Positions 52,649 to 64,000 of a stretch of DNA of 64,000 nt are shown piece after piece. The position numbers and the translations under genes were made by a program. Origin of the DNA: Auanema rhodensis (lineage: Eukaryota; Nematoda; Chromadorea; Rhabditida; Rhabditidae); the NCBI GenBank assembly GCA_964057225.1, contig OZ059897.1, positions 2,418,001 to 2,482,000 on the forward strand, read 5' to 3'. Under the pieces are notes generated by a model. That model searched no databases. It was not told the origin of the DNA and saw nothing but the letters and a program-made list of their open reading frames with translations. How positions within the stretch are numbered: the stretch's first letter is position 1; every line of letters starts with the position of its first letter.

Positions 52649-55105
52649 TTTTTGGAAGCAATGTTGAGTGTACATGGGAACTCAACATACACTAATGCAT
52701 TATTTTTCAAACGATCATAACTAATTTTTGTATAGAGCGTTTCTCATTGTAGTATAGTGCATTCGATGCGGATTTTTAAGCTGCGTTGATCTGTGTTATC
52801 AGATTTGAGTTAACTTAAAAATGCACCGAGATATCAACTGATATAGGTTCACACTTGTATCCTCGATTTTCACCCTGAAGAAATGATTTTTTCGTTGAAA
52901 AACATTGTCCATCGTATTCGTCTTGAAAAAAGGAATCTAAAAACATCTACTTTTCGTGAAATTATTTAGAAATTTTTCGGGAAAATTTTTGTCAAAATGT
53001 TTTTGGAAGCAATGTTGAGTGTACATGGGAACTCAACATACACTAATGCATTATTTTTCAAACGATCATAACTAATTTTTGTATAGAGCGTTTCTCAATG
53101 TAGTATAGTGCATTCGATGCGGATTTTTAAGCTGCGTTGATCTGTGTTATCAGATTTGAGTTAGCTTAAAAATGCACCGAGATATCAACTGATATATGTT
53201 CACACTTATATCCTCGATTTTCACCCTGAAGAAATGATTTTTTCGTTGAATAACATTGTCCATCATCTTCGTCTTGAAAAAAGGAATCTAAAAACATCTA
53301 CTTTTTGTGAAATTATTTAGAAATTTTTCGGGAAAATTTTTGTCAAAATGTTTTTGGAAGCAATGTTGAGTGTACATGGGAACTCAACATACACTAATGC
53401 ATTATTTTTCAAACGATCATAACTAATTTTTGTATGGAGCGTTTCTCAATGTAGAATAGTGCATTCGATGCGGATTTTTAAGCTGCGTTGATCTGTGTTA
53501 TCAGATTTGAGTTAACTTAAAAATGCACCGAGATATCAACTGATATATGTTCACACTTATATCCTCGATTTTCACCCTGAAGAATTAATTTTTTCGTTGA
53601 ATAACATTGTCCATCGTCTTCGTCTTAAAAAAAGGAATCTAAAAACATCTACTTTTTGTGAAATTATTTAGAAATTTTTCGGGAAAATTTTTGTCAAAAT
53701 GTTTTTGGAAGCAATGTTGAGTGTACATGGGAACTCAACATACACTAATGCATTATTTTTCAAACGATCATAACTAATTTTTGTATAGAGCGTTTCTCAA
53801 TGTAGTATAGTGCATTCGATGCGGATTTCTAAGCTGCGTTGATCTGTGTTATCAGATTTGAGTTAGCTTAAAAATGCACCGAGATATCAACTGATATATG
53901 TTCACACTTATATCCTCGATTTTCACCCTGAAGAAATGATTTTTTCGTTGAATAACATTGTCCATCGTCTTCGTCTTAAAAAAAGGAATCTAAAAACATC
54001 TACTTTTTGTGAAATTATTTAGAAATTTTTCGGGAAAATTTTTGTCAAAATGTTTTTGGAAGCAATGTTGAGTGTACATGGGAACTCAACATACACTAAT
54101 GCATTATTTTTCAAACGATCATAACTAATTTTTGTATGGAGCGTTTCTCAATGTAGTATAGTGCATTCGATGCGGATTTTTAAGCTGCGTTGATCTGTGT
54201 TATCAGATTTGCGCTAGCTTAAAAATGCACCGAGTAATCAACTGATATAGGTTCACACTTATATCCTCGATTTTCACCCTGAAGAATTAATTTTTTCGTT
54301 GAATAACATTGTCCATCGTCTTTGCCTTGAAAAAAGAAATCTAAAAACTCCTACTTTTTGTGAAATTATTTAGAAATTTTTCAGGAAAATTTTTGTCAAA
54401 ATGTTTTTGGAAGCAATGTTGAGTGTACATGGGAACTCAACATACACTAATGCATTATTTTTCAAACGATCATAACTAATTTTTGTATGGAGCGTTTCTC
54501 AATGTAGTATAGTGCATTCGATGCGGATTTTTAAGCTGCGTTGATCTGTGTTATCAGATTTGAGTTAGCTTAAAAATGCACCGAGATATCAACTGATTTA
54601 TGTTCACACTTATATCCTCGATTTTCACCCTGAAGAAATGATTTTTTCGTTGAATAACATTGTCCATCGTCTTCGTCTTGAAAAAAGGAATCTAAAAACA
54701 TCTACTTTTTGTGAAATTATTTAGAAATTTTTCGGGAAAATTTTTGTCAAAATGTTTTTGGAAGCAATGTTGAGTGTACATGGGAACTCAACATACACTA
54801 ATGCATTATTTTTCAAACGATCATAACTAATTTTTGTATGGAGCGTTTCTCAATGTAGTATAGTGCATTTGATGCGGATTTTTAAGCTGCGTTGATCTGT
54901 GTTATCAGATTTGCGCTAGCTTAAAAATGCACCGAGTAATCAACTGATATAGGTTCACACTTATATCCTCGATTTTCACCCTGAAGAATTAATTTTTTCG
55001 TTGAATAACATTGTCCATCGTCTTTGCCTTGAAAAAAGAAATCTAAAAACTCCTACTTTTTGTGAAATTATTTAGAAATTTTTCGGGAAAATTTTTGTCA
55101 CAATG
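52649..55105 (+). repeat. Start of a third 27-mer copy, then divergence (M151-M157)
   Basis: M151-M155 follow M124-M128 with the same 9476-bp offset, including the rare 'gtagaatag' (M126 and M153). M151 has 'atttag' where M124 has 'attcag'. From M156 the order no longer follows M129: M156 resembles M105 ('gatttatg', 'cttcgtcttg'), and M157 resembles M132 with 'cacaatg'. The third copy is therefore cut off here and replaced by the 9-mer family. Confidence 0.8.
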
Positions 55106-57914
55106 TTTTTGGAAGCAATGTTGAGTGTACATGGGAACTCAACATACACTAATGCATTATTTTTCAAACGATCATAACTAATTTTTGTATAGAGCGTTTC
55201 TCAATGTAGTATAGTGCATTCGATGCGGATTTTCAAGCTGCGTTGATCTGTGTTATCAGATTTGAGTTAACTTAAAAATGCACCGAGATATCAACTGATA
55301 TAGGTTCACACTTGTATCCTCGATTTTCACCCTGAAGAAATGATTTTTTCGTTGAAAAACATTGTCCATCGTATTCGTCTTGAAAAAAGGAATCTAAAAA
55401 CATCTACTTTTTGTGAAATTATTTAGAAATTTTTCGGGAAAATTTTTGTCAAAATGTTTTTGGAAGCAATGTTGAGTGTACAGGGGAACTCAACATACAC
55501 TAATGCATTATTTTTCAAACGATCATAACTAATTTTTGTATAGAGCGTTTCTCAATGTAGTATAGTGCATTCGATGCGGATTTTTAAGCTGCGTTGATCT
55601 GTGTTATCAGATTTGAGTTAACTTAAAAATGCACCGAGATATCAACTGATATAGGTTCACACTTATATCCTCGATTTTCACCCTGAAGAAATGATTTTTT
55701 CGTTGAATAACATTGTCCATCGTCTTCGTCTTAAAAAAAGGAATCTAAAAACATCTACTTTTTGTGAAATTATTTAGAAATTTTTCGGGAAAATTTTTGT
55801 CAAAATGTTTTTGGAAGCAATGTTGAGTGTACATGGGAACTCAACATACACTTATGCATTATTTTTCAAACGATCATAACTAATTTTTGTATAGAGCGTT
55901 TCTCAATGTAGTATAGTGCATTCGATGCGGATTTCTAAGCTGCGTTGATCTGTGTTATCAGATTTGAGTTAGCTTAAAAATGCACCGAGATATCAACTGA
56001 TATATGTTCACACTTATATCCTCGATTTTCACCCTGAAGAAATGATTTTTTCGTTGAATAACATTGTCCATCGTCTTCGTCTTGAAAAAAAGGAATCTAA
56101 AAACATCTACTTTTTGTGAAATTATTTAGAAATTTTTCGGGAAAATTTTTGTCAAAATGTTTTTGGAAGCAATGTTGAGTGTACATGGGAACTCAACATA
56201 CACTAATGCATTATTTTTCAAACGATCATAACTAATTTTTGTATGGAGCGTTTCCCAATGTAGTATAGTGCATTCGATGCGGATTTTTAAGCTGCGTTGA
56301 TCTGTGTTATCAGATTTGAGTTAACTTAAAAATGCACCGAGATATCAACTGATATAGGTTCACACTTGTATCCTCGATTTTCACCCTGAAGAATTAATTT
56401 TTTCGTTGAATAACATTGTCCATCGTCTTTGCCTTGAAAAAAGAAATCTAAAAACTCCTACTTTTTGTGAAATTATTTGGAAATTTTTCGGGAAAATTTT
56501 TGTCACAATGTTTTTGGAAGCAATGTTGAGTGTACATGGGAACTCAACATACACTAATGCATTATTTTTCAAACGATCATAACTAATTTTTGTATAGAGC
56601 GTTTCTCATTGTAGTATAGTGCATTCGATGCGGATTTTTAAGCTGCGTTGATCTGTGTTATCAGATTTGAGTTAACTTAAAAATGCACCGAGATATCAAC
56701 TGATATAGGTTCACACTTGTATCCTCGATTTTCACCCTGAAGAAATGATTTTTTCGTTGAAAAACATTGTCCATCGTATTCGTCTTGAAAAAAGGAATCT
56801 AAAAACATCAACTTTTTGTGAAATTATTTAGAAATTTTTCGGGAAAATTTTTGTCAAAATGTTTTTGGAAGCAATGTTGAGTGTACAGGGGAACTCAACA
56901 TACACTAATGCATTATTTTTCAAACGATCATAACTAATTTTTGTATAGAGCGTTTCTCAATGTAGTATAGTGCATTCGATGCGGATTTTTAAGCTGCGTT
57001 GATCTGTGTTATCAGATTTGAGTTAACTTAAAAATGCACCGAGATATCAACTGATATAGGTTCACACTGATATCCTCGATTTTCACCCTGAAGAAATGAT
57101 TTTTTCGTTGAATAACATTGTCCATCGTCTTCGTCTTAAAAAAAGGAATCTAAAAACATCTACTTTTTGTGAAATTATTTAGAAATTTTTCGGGAAAATT
57201 TTTGTCAAAATGTTTTTGGAAGCAATGTTGAGTGTACATGGGAACTCAACATACACTAATGCATTATTTTTCAAACGATCATAACTAATTTTTGTATAGA
57301 GCGTTTCTCAATGTAGTATAGTGCATTCGATGCGGATTTCTAAGCTGCGTTGATCTGTGTTATCAGATTTGAGTTAGCTTAAAAATGCACCGGGATATCA
57401 ACTGATATATGTTCACACTTATATCCTCGATTTTCACCCTGAAGAAATGATTTTTTCGTTGAATAACATTGTCCATCGTCTTCGTCTTAAAAAAAGGAAT
57501 CTAAAAACATCTACTTTTTGTGAAATTATTTAGAAATTTTTCGGGAAAATTTTTGTCAAAATGTTTTTGGAAGCAATGTTGAGTGTACATGGGAACTCAA
57601 CATACACTAATGCATTATTTTTCAAACGATCATAACTAATTTTTGTATGGAGCGTTTCCCAATGTAGTATAGTGCATTCGATGCGGATTTTTAAGCTGCG
57701 TTGATCTGTGTTATCAGATTTGAGTTAACTTAAAAATGCACCGAGATATCAACTGATATAGGTTCACACTTGTATCCTCGATTTTCACCCTGAAGAATTA
57801 ATTTTTTCGTTGAATAACATTGTCCATCGTCTTTGCCTTGAAAAAAGAAATCTAAAAACTCCTACTTTTTGTGAAATTATTCGGAAATTTTTCGGGAAAA
57901 TTTTTGTCACAATG
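55106..57914 (+). repeat. 9-mer HOR, copy b (M158-M165; first slot missing)
   Basis: M158-M165 match slots 2-9 of the 30538-33696 unit: 'ttcaag' copy, 'gtacagggg', 'cacttatgc', 'atttgg', 'catcaact', 'gtacagggg + cactgatat', 'cgggatatc' and 'attcgg'. The first slot is occupied by M157, which is of a different type. M160 contains an extra A (56085-56091) shared with M169. Its seventh slot (M163) is an ordinary B-type copy and shows what M94 looked like before conversion. Confidence 0.82.
56085..56091 (+). other. One-base insertion in an A run (352-bp monomer M160)
   Basis: Seven A residues follow 'cttg', where the standard copies have six before 'gg'. The array phase moves back by one base. 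The same insertion occurs 3160 bp downstream. Confidence 0.95.
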
Positions 57915-59244
57915 TTTTTGGAAGCAATGTTGAGTGTACATGGGAACTCAACATACACTAATGCATTATTTTTCAAACGATCATAACTAATTTTTGTATA
58001 GAGCGTTTCTCATTGTAGTATAGTGCATTCGATGCGGATTTTTATGCTGCGTTGATCTGTGTTATCAGATTTCAGTTAGCTTGAAAATGCACCGAGATAT
58101 CAACTGATATATGTTCACACTTATATCCTCGATTTTCACCCTGAAGAAATGATTTTTTCGTTGAAAAACATTGTCCTTCGTATTCGTCTTGAAAAAAGAA
58201 ATCTAAAAACATCTACTTTTTGTGAAATTATTTAGAAATTTTTCGGGAAAATTTTTGTCAAAATGTTTTTGGAAGCAATGTTGAGTGTACATGGGAACTC
58301 AACATACACTAATGCATTATTTTTCAAACGATCATAACTAATTTTTGTATAGAGCGTTTCTCATTGTAGTATAGTGCATTCGATGCGGATTTTCAAGCTG
58401 CGTTGATCTGTGTTATCAGATTTGAGTTAACTTAAAAATGCACCGAGATATCAACTGATATAGGTTCACACTTGTATCCTCGATTTTCACCCTGAAGAAA
58501 TGATTTTTTCGTTGAAAAACATTGTCCATCGTATTCGTCTTGAAAAAAGGAATCTAAAAACATCTACTTTTTGTGAAATTATTTAGAAATTTTTCGGGAA
58601 AATTTTTGTCAAAATGTTTTTGGAAGCAATGTTGAGTGTACAGGGGAACTCAACATACACTAATGCATTATTTTTCAAACGATCATAACTAATTTTTGTA
58701 TAGAGCGTTTCTCAATGTAGTATAGTGCATTCGATGCGGATTTTTAAGCTGCGTTGATCTGTGTTATCAGATTTGAGTTAACTTAAAAATGCACCGAGAT
58801 ATCAACTGATATAGGTTCACACTTATATCCTCGATTTTCACCCTGAAGAAATGATTTTTTCGTTGAATAACATTGTCCATCGTCTTCGTCTTAAAAAAAG
58901 GAATCTAAAAACATCTACTTTTTGTGAAATTATTTAGAAATTTTTCGGGAAAATTTTTGTCAAAATGTTTTTGGAAGCAATGTTGAGTGTACATGGGAAC
59001 TCAACATACACTTATGCATTATTTTTCAAACGATCATAACTAATTTTTGTATAGAGCGTTTCTCAATGTAGTATAGTGCATTCGATGCGGATTTCTAAGC
59101 TGCGTTGATCTGTGTTATCAGATTTGAGTTAGCTTAAAAATGCACCGAGATATCAACTGATATATGTTCACACTTATATCCTCGATTTTCACCCTGAAGA
59201 AATGATTTTTTCGTTGAATAACATTGTCCATCGTCTTCGTCTTG

Positions 59245-59251
59245 AAAAAAA
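59245..59251 (+). other. Same one-base insertion, duplicated (monomer M169)
   Basis: It has the same context as 56085-56091 and lies in the equivalent slot of the next 9-mer copy. After this site the phase equals that of the first 38 kb. Confidence 0.95.
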
Positions 59252-60723
59252 GGAATCTAAAAACATCTACTTTTTGTGAAATTATTTAGAAATTTTTCGG
59301 GAAAATTTTTGTCAAAATGTTTTTGGAAGCAATGTTGAGTGTACATGGGAACTCAACATACACTAATGCATTATTTTTCAAACGATCATAACTAATTTTT
59401 GTATGGAGCGTTTCCCAATGTAGTATAGTGCATTCGATGCGGATTTTTAAGCTGCGTTGATCTGTGTTATCAGATTTGAGTTAACTTAAAAATGCACCGA
59501 GATATCAACTGATATAGGTTCACACTTGTATCCTCGATTTTCACCCTGAAGAATTATTTTTTTCGTTGAATAACATTGTCCATCGTCTTTGCCTTGAAAA
59601 AAGAAATCTAAAAACTCCTACTTTTTGTGAAATTATTTGGAAATTTTTCGGGAAAATTTTTGTCACAATGTTTTTGGAAGCAATGTTGAGTGTACATGGG
59701 AACTCAACATACACTAATGCATTATTTTTCAAACGATCATAACTAATTTTTGTATAGAGCGTTTCTCATTGTAGTATAGTGCATTCGATGCGGATTTTTA
59801 AGCTGCGTTGATCTGTGTTATCAGATTTGAGTTAACTTAAAAATGCACCGAGATATCAACTGATATAGGTTCACACTTGTATCCTCGATTTTCACCCTGA
59901 AGAAATGATTTTTTCGTTGAAAAACATTGTCCATCGTATTTGTCTTGAAAAAAGGAATCTAAAAACATCAACTTTTTGTGAAATTATTTAGAAATTTTTC
60001 GGGAAAATTTTTGTCAAAATGTTTTTGGAAGCAATGTTGAGTGTACAGGGGAACTCAACATACACTAATGCATTATTTTTCAAACGATCATAACTAATTT
60101 TTGTATAGAGCGTTTCTCAATGTAGTATAGTGCATTCGATGCGGATTTTTAAGCTGCGTTGATCTGTGTTATCAGATTTGAGTTAACTTAAAAATGCACC
60201 GAGATATCAACTGATATAGGTTCACACTGATATCCTCGATTTTCACCCTGAAGAAATGATTTTTTCGTTGAATAACATTGTCCATCGTCTTCGTCTTAAA
60301 AAAAGGAATCTAAAAACATCTACTTTTTGTGAAATTATTTAGAAATTTTTCGGGAAAATTTTTGTCAAAATGTTTTTGGAAGCAATGTTGAGTGTACATG
60401 GGAACTCAACATACACTAATGCATTATTTTTCAAACGATCATAACTAATTTTTGTATAGAGCGTTTCTCAATGTAGTATAGTGCATTCGATGCGGATTTC
60501 TAAGCTGCGTTGATCTGTGTTATCAGATTTGAGTTAGCTTAAAAATGCACCGGGATATCAACTGATATATGTTCACACTTATATCCTCGATTTTCACCCT
60601 GAAGAAATGATTTTTTCGTTGAATAACATTGTCCATCGTCTTCGTCTTAAAAAAAGGAATCTAAAAACATCTACTTTTTGTGAAATTATTTAGAAATTTT
60701 TCGGGAAAATTTTTGTCAAAATG

Positions 60724-61074
60724 TTTTTGGAAGCAATGTTGAGTGTACATGGGAACTCAACATACACTAATGCATTATTTTTCAAACGATCATAACTAAT
60801 TTTTGTATGGAGCGTTTCCCAATGTAGTATAGTGCATTCGATGCGGATTTCTAAGCTGCGTTGATCTGTGTTATCAGATTTGAGTTAGCTTAAAAATGCA
60901 CCGGGATATCAACTGATATATGTTCACACTTATATCCTCGATTTTCACCCTGAAGAAATGATTTTTTCGTTGAATAACATTGTCCATCGTCTTCGTCTTA
61001 AAAAAAGGAATCTAAAAACATCTACTTTTTGTGAAATTATTTAGAAATTTTTCGGGAAAATTTTTGTCAAAATG
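60724..61074 (+). repeat. Recombinant monomer M174 with a mappable crossover interval
   Basis: The copy starts with 'gtatggagcgtttcccaatg', the mark of the final 9-mer slot (M165, M175). It then continues with 'gatttctaagc', 'cgggatatc' and 'cttcgtctta', the marks of the preceding slot (M173). The switch must lie in the identical stretch between about 60820 and 60851. It adds exactly one monomer to the unit, as expected of unequal exchange between neighbouring copies. Confidence 0.8.
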
Positions 61075-61425
61075 TTTTTGGAAGCAATGTTGAGTGTACA
61101 TGGGAACTCAACATACACTAATGCATTATTTTTCAAACGATCATAACTAATTTTTGTATGGAGCGTTTCCCAATGTAGTATAGTGCATTCGATGCGGATT
61201 TTTAAGCTGCGTTGATCTGTGTTATCAGATTTGAGTTAACTTAAAAATGCACCGAGATATCAACTGATATAGGTTCACACTTGTATCCTCGATTTTCACC
61301 CTGAAGAATTAATTTTTTCGTTGAATAACATTGTCCATCGTCTTTGCCTTGAAAAAAGAAATCTAAAAACTCCTACTTTTTGTGAAATTATGCGGAAATT
61401 TTTCGGGAAAATTTTTGTCACAATG

Positions 61426-64000
61426 TTTTTGGAAGCAATGTTGAGTGTACATGGGAACTCAACATACACTAATGCATTATTTTTCAAACGATCATAACTA
61501 ATTTTTGTATAGAGCGTTTCTCATTGTAGTATAGTGCATTCGATGCGGATTTTTAAGCTGCGTTGATCTGTGTTATCAGATTTGAGTTAACTTAAAAATG
61601 CACCGAGATATCAACTGATATAGGTTCACACTTGTATCCTCGATTTTCACCCTGAAGAAATGATTTTTTCGTTGAAAAACATTGTCCATCGTATTCGTCT
61701 TGAAAAAAGGAATCTAAAAACATCTACTTTTCGTGAAATTATTCAGAAATTTTTCGGGAAAATTTTTGTCAAAATGTTTTTGGAAGCAATGTTGAGTGTA
61801 CATGGGAACTCAACATACACTAATGCATTATTTTTCAAACGATCATAACTAATTTTTGTATAGAGCGTTTCTCAATGTAGTATAGTGCATTCGATGCGGA
61901 TTTTTAAGCTGCGTTGATCTGTGTTATCAGATTTGAGTTAGCTTAAAAATGCACCGAGATATCAACTGATATATGTTCACACTTATATCCTCGATTTTCA
62001 CCCTGAAGAAATGATTTTTTCGTTGAATAACATTGTCCATCATCTTCGTCTTGAAAAAAGGAATCTAAAAACATCTACTTTTTGTGAAATTATTTAGAAA
62101 TTTTTCGGGAAAATTTTTGTCAAAATGTTTTTGGAAGCAATGTTGAGTGTACATGGGAACTCAACATACACTAATGCATTATTTTTCAAACGATCATAAC
62201 TAATTTTTGTATGGAGCGTTTCTCAATGTAGTATAGTGCATTCGATGCGGATTTTTAAGCTGCGTTGATCTGTGTTATCAGATTTGCGCTAGCTTAAAAA
62301 TGCACCGAGTAATCAACTGATATAGGTTCACACTTATATCCTCGATTTTCACCCTGAAGAATTAATTTTTTCGTTGAATAACATTGTCCATCGTCTTTGC
62401 CTTGAAAAAAGAAATCTAAAAACTCCTACTTTTTGTGAAATTATTTAGAAATTTTTCAGGAAAATTTTTGTCAAAATGTTTTTGGAAGCAATGTTGAGTG
62501 TACATGGGAACTCAACATACACTAATGCATTATTTTTCAAACGATCATAACTAATTTTTGTATGGAGCGTTTCTCAATGTAGTATAGTGCATTCGATGCG
62601 GATTTTTAAGCTGCGTTGATCTGTGTTATCAGATTTGAGTTAGCTTAAAAATGCACCGAGATATCAACTGATATATGTTCACACTTATATCCTCGATTTT
62701 CACCCTGAAGAAATGATTTTTTCGTTGAAAAACATTGTCCATCGTATTCGTCTTGAAAAAAGGAATCTAAAAACATCTACTTTTTGTGAAATTATTTAGA
62801 AATTTTTCGGGAAAATTTTTGTCAAAATGTTTTTGGAAGCAATGTTGAGTGTACATGGGAACTCAACATACACTAATGCATTATTTTTCAAACGATCATA
62901 ACTAATTTTTGTATAGAGCGTTTCTCAATGTAGTATAGTGCATTCGATGCGGATTTTTAAGCTGCGTTGATCTGTGTTATCAGATTTGAGTTAGCTTAAA
63001 AATGCACCGAGATATCAACTGATATATGTTCACACTTATATCCTCGATTTTCACCCTGAAGAAATGATTTTTTCGTTGAATAACATTGTCCATCATCTTC
63101 GTCTTGAAAAAAGGAATCTAAAAACATCTACTTTTTGTGAAATTATTTAGAAATTTTTCGGGAAAATTTTTGTCAAAATGTTTTTGGAAGCAATGTTGAG
63201 TGTACATGGGAACTCAACATACACTAATGCATTATTTTTCAAACGATCATAACTAATTTTTGTATGGAGCGTTTCTCAATGTAGTATAGTGCATTCGATG
63301 CGGATTTTTAAGCTGCGTTGATCTGTGTTATCAGATTTGAGTTAACTTAAAAATGCACCGAGATATCAACTGATATATGTTCACACTTATATCCTCGATT
63401 TTCACCCTGAAGAATTAATTTTTTCGTTGAATAACATTGTCCATCGTCTTCGTCTTAAAAAAAGGAATCTAAAAACATCTACTTTTTGTGAAATTATTTA
63501 GAAATTTTTCGGGAAAATTTTTGTCAAAATGTTTTTGGAAGCAATGTTGAGTGTACATGGGAACTCAACATACACTAATGCATTATTTTTCAAACGATCA
63601 TAACTAATTTTTGTATAGAGCGTTTCTCAATGTAGTATAGTGCATTCGATGCGGATTTCTAAGCTGCGTTGATCTGTGTTATCAGATTTGAGTTAGCTTA
63701 AAAATGCACCGAGATATCAACTGATATATGTTCACACTTATATCCTCGATTTTCACCCTGAAGAAATGATTTTTTCGTTGAATAACATTGTCCATCGTCT
63801 TCGTCTTAAAAAAAGGAATCTAAAAACATCTACTTTTTGTGAAATTATTTAGAAATTTTTCGGGAAAATTTTTGTCAAAATGTTTTTGGAAGCAATGTTG
63901 AGTGTACATGGGAACTCAACATACACTAATGCATTATTTTTCAAACGATCATAACTAATTTTTGTATGGAGCGTTTCTCAATGTAGTATAGTGCATTCGA
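61426..64000 (+). repeat. Return of the 27-mer start (M176-M182 plus partial M183)
   Basis: M176-M181 follow M97-M102 in order: 'ttttcgtg/attcag' copy, 'ccatcatc' copy, 'gcgctagc/tcagga' copy, 'tatggagc + gtattcgtc' copy, 'ccatcatc' copy, then an A/B mixed copy with 'gaattaatt' and 'cttcgtctta'. The offset from M97 is 27729 bp, or 79 monomers. M182 matches M127 or M154 rather than M103. The last monomer is cut by the window edge at its position 118. Confidence 0.82.

Larger units (their letters stand above)
57915..61425 (+). repeat. 9-mer HOR, copy c, one monomer longer (M166-M175)
   Basis: This repeats copy b in order and carries the same extra A (59245-59251). It has ten monomers, because a recombinant copy (M174) is inserted before the final slot. 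M166 is itself a junction copy: it begins like a 'ctcattg' monomer and continues as the 'tttatgc/ttgaaaatg/ccttcg' type. Private variants include 'gaattattttttt' in M170, 'gtatttgtc' in M171 and 'attatgcgg' in M175. Confidence 0.82.
1..64000 (+). repeat. Continuous 351-bp satellite DNA array (182 complete monomers plus a partial one)
   Basis: The same 351-bp unit, starting for convenience at TTTTTGGAAG, repeats head to tail from base 1 to the right edge. The 60-base lines beginning at 1, 7021, 14041, 21061, 28081 and 35101, each 20 monomers apart, start in exactly the same phase. The phase slips by one at 42121, by two at 49141, by one at 56161, and is restored at 63181. All copies lie in one orientation. 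No unique sequence, transposon or inverted segment interrupts them. Known behaviour of such arrays suggests centromeric or pericentromeric heterochromatin in a eukaryote, but the window has no flanking chromosome arm to prove it. I do not recognise the family by name. Stretches without genes are fully explained by this repeat. Confidence 0.98.

Noticed and set aside
1-64000. CRISPR array or other prokaryotic repeat system
   Set aside because: There are no short repeats separated by unique spacers. The whole unit repeats, at 351 bp.
1-64000. Assembly collapse or artificial expansion
   Set aside because: Not excluded for the largest blocks, but private substitutions distinguish nearly every duplicated copy and the nested events have a consistent order, which favours a real array. 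Long-read spanning is the decisive test.
1-64000. Transposable element, tRNA, rRNA or telomeric repeat inside the array
   Set aside because: No sequence departs from the 351-bp unit beyond point changes and four one-base indels.
1-64000. Poly(A) signals or a conserved promoter for satellite transcription
   Set aside because: I found no AATAAA in the consensus on either strand and no arrangement I could defend as a promoter. Transcription of the array cannot be judged from sequence alone.

Overview
The whole window is one uninterrupted, head-to-tail tandem array of a 351-bp, AT-rich satellite DNA (about 32% G+C in the first monomer by hand count). It holds 182 complete monomers (M1-M182, with M1 at 1-351) plus 118 bp of a further copy at the right edge. 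Both edges fall inside the array, so it continues outside the window. I see no protein-coding gene, RNA gene, transposon, unique spacer or inverted block. This points to a eukaryotic chromosome, most likely centromeric or pericentromeric heterochromatin. The low G+C and general style fit an insect or other invertebrate, but I do not recognise a named satellite family, so the host assignment is weak.

Monomers come in two broad classes. A-type copies read 'gaattaatt' near monomer position 232 and 'ctcct' near 297. B-type copies read 'gaaatgatt' and 'catct'. Many diagnostic variants at about 15 sites allow the copies to be tracked. M1 and M3 differ at 18 of 351 positions with no indel (about 5%). 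Large duplicated blocks differ by only a handful of substitutions over about 8 kb.

Layout by higher-order repeat (HOR): 1-3510, trimers (1053 bp); 3511-4212, a transitional dimer; 4213-8775, tetramers (1404 bp); 8776-10179, dimers; 10180-13338, a 1404-bp tetramer tandem duplication; 13339-15945, part of a heptamer-like arrangement; 15946-23667 and 23668-32091, a 22-monomer (7722-bp) tandem duplication with nested 4-mer and 5-mer duplications, the second copy enlarged by a 702-bp dimer duplication; 30538-33696, a 9-mer; 33697-43172 and 43173-52648, a 27-monomer (9476-bp) tandem duplication; 52649-55105, the start of a third, diverging copy; 55106-57914 and 57915-61425, two further copies of the 9-mer; 61426-64000, a return to the start of the 27-mer family.

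The window therefore records repeated unequal exchange and gene conversion at many scales, always in whole multiples of 351 bp. The only departures from 351 bp that I find are four one-base changes in A runs. They form two pairs inherited through block duplication, so they represent only two independent indel events. The short open reading frames that recur every few monomers are opened or closed by single substitutions in the satellite and are not genes. I found no new gene system. The novelty here is the fine structure of the array.
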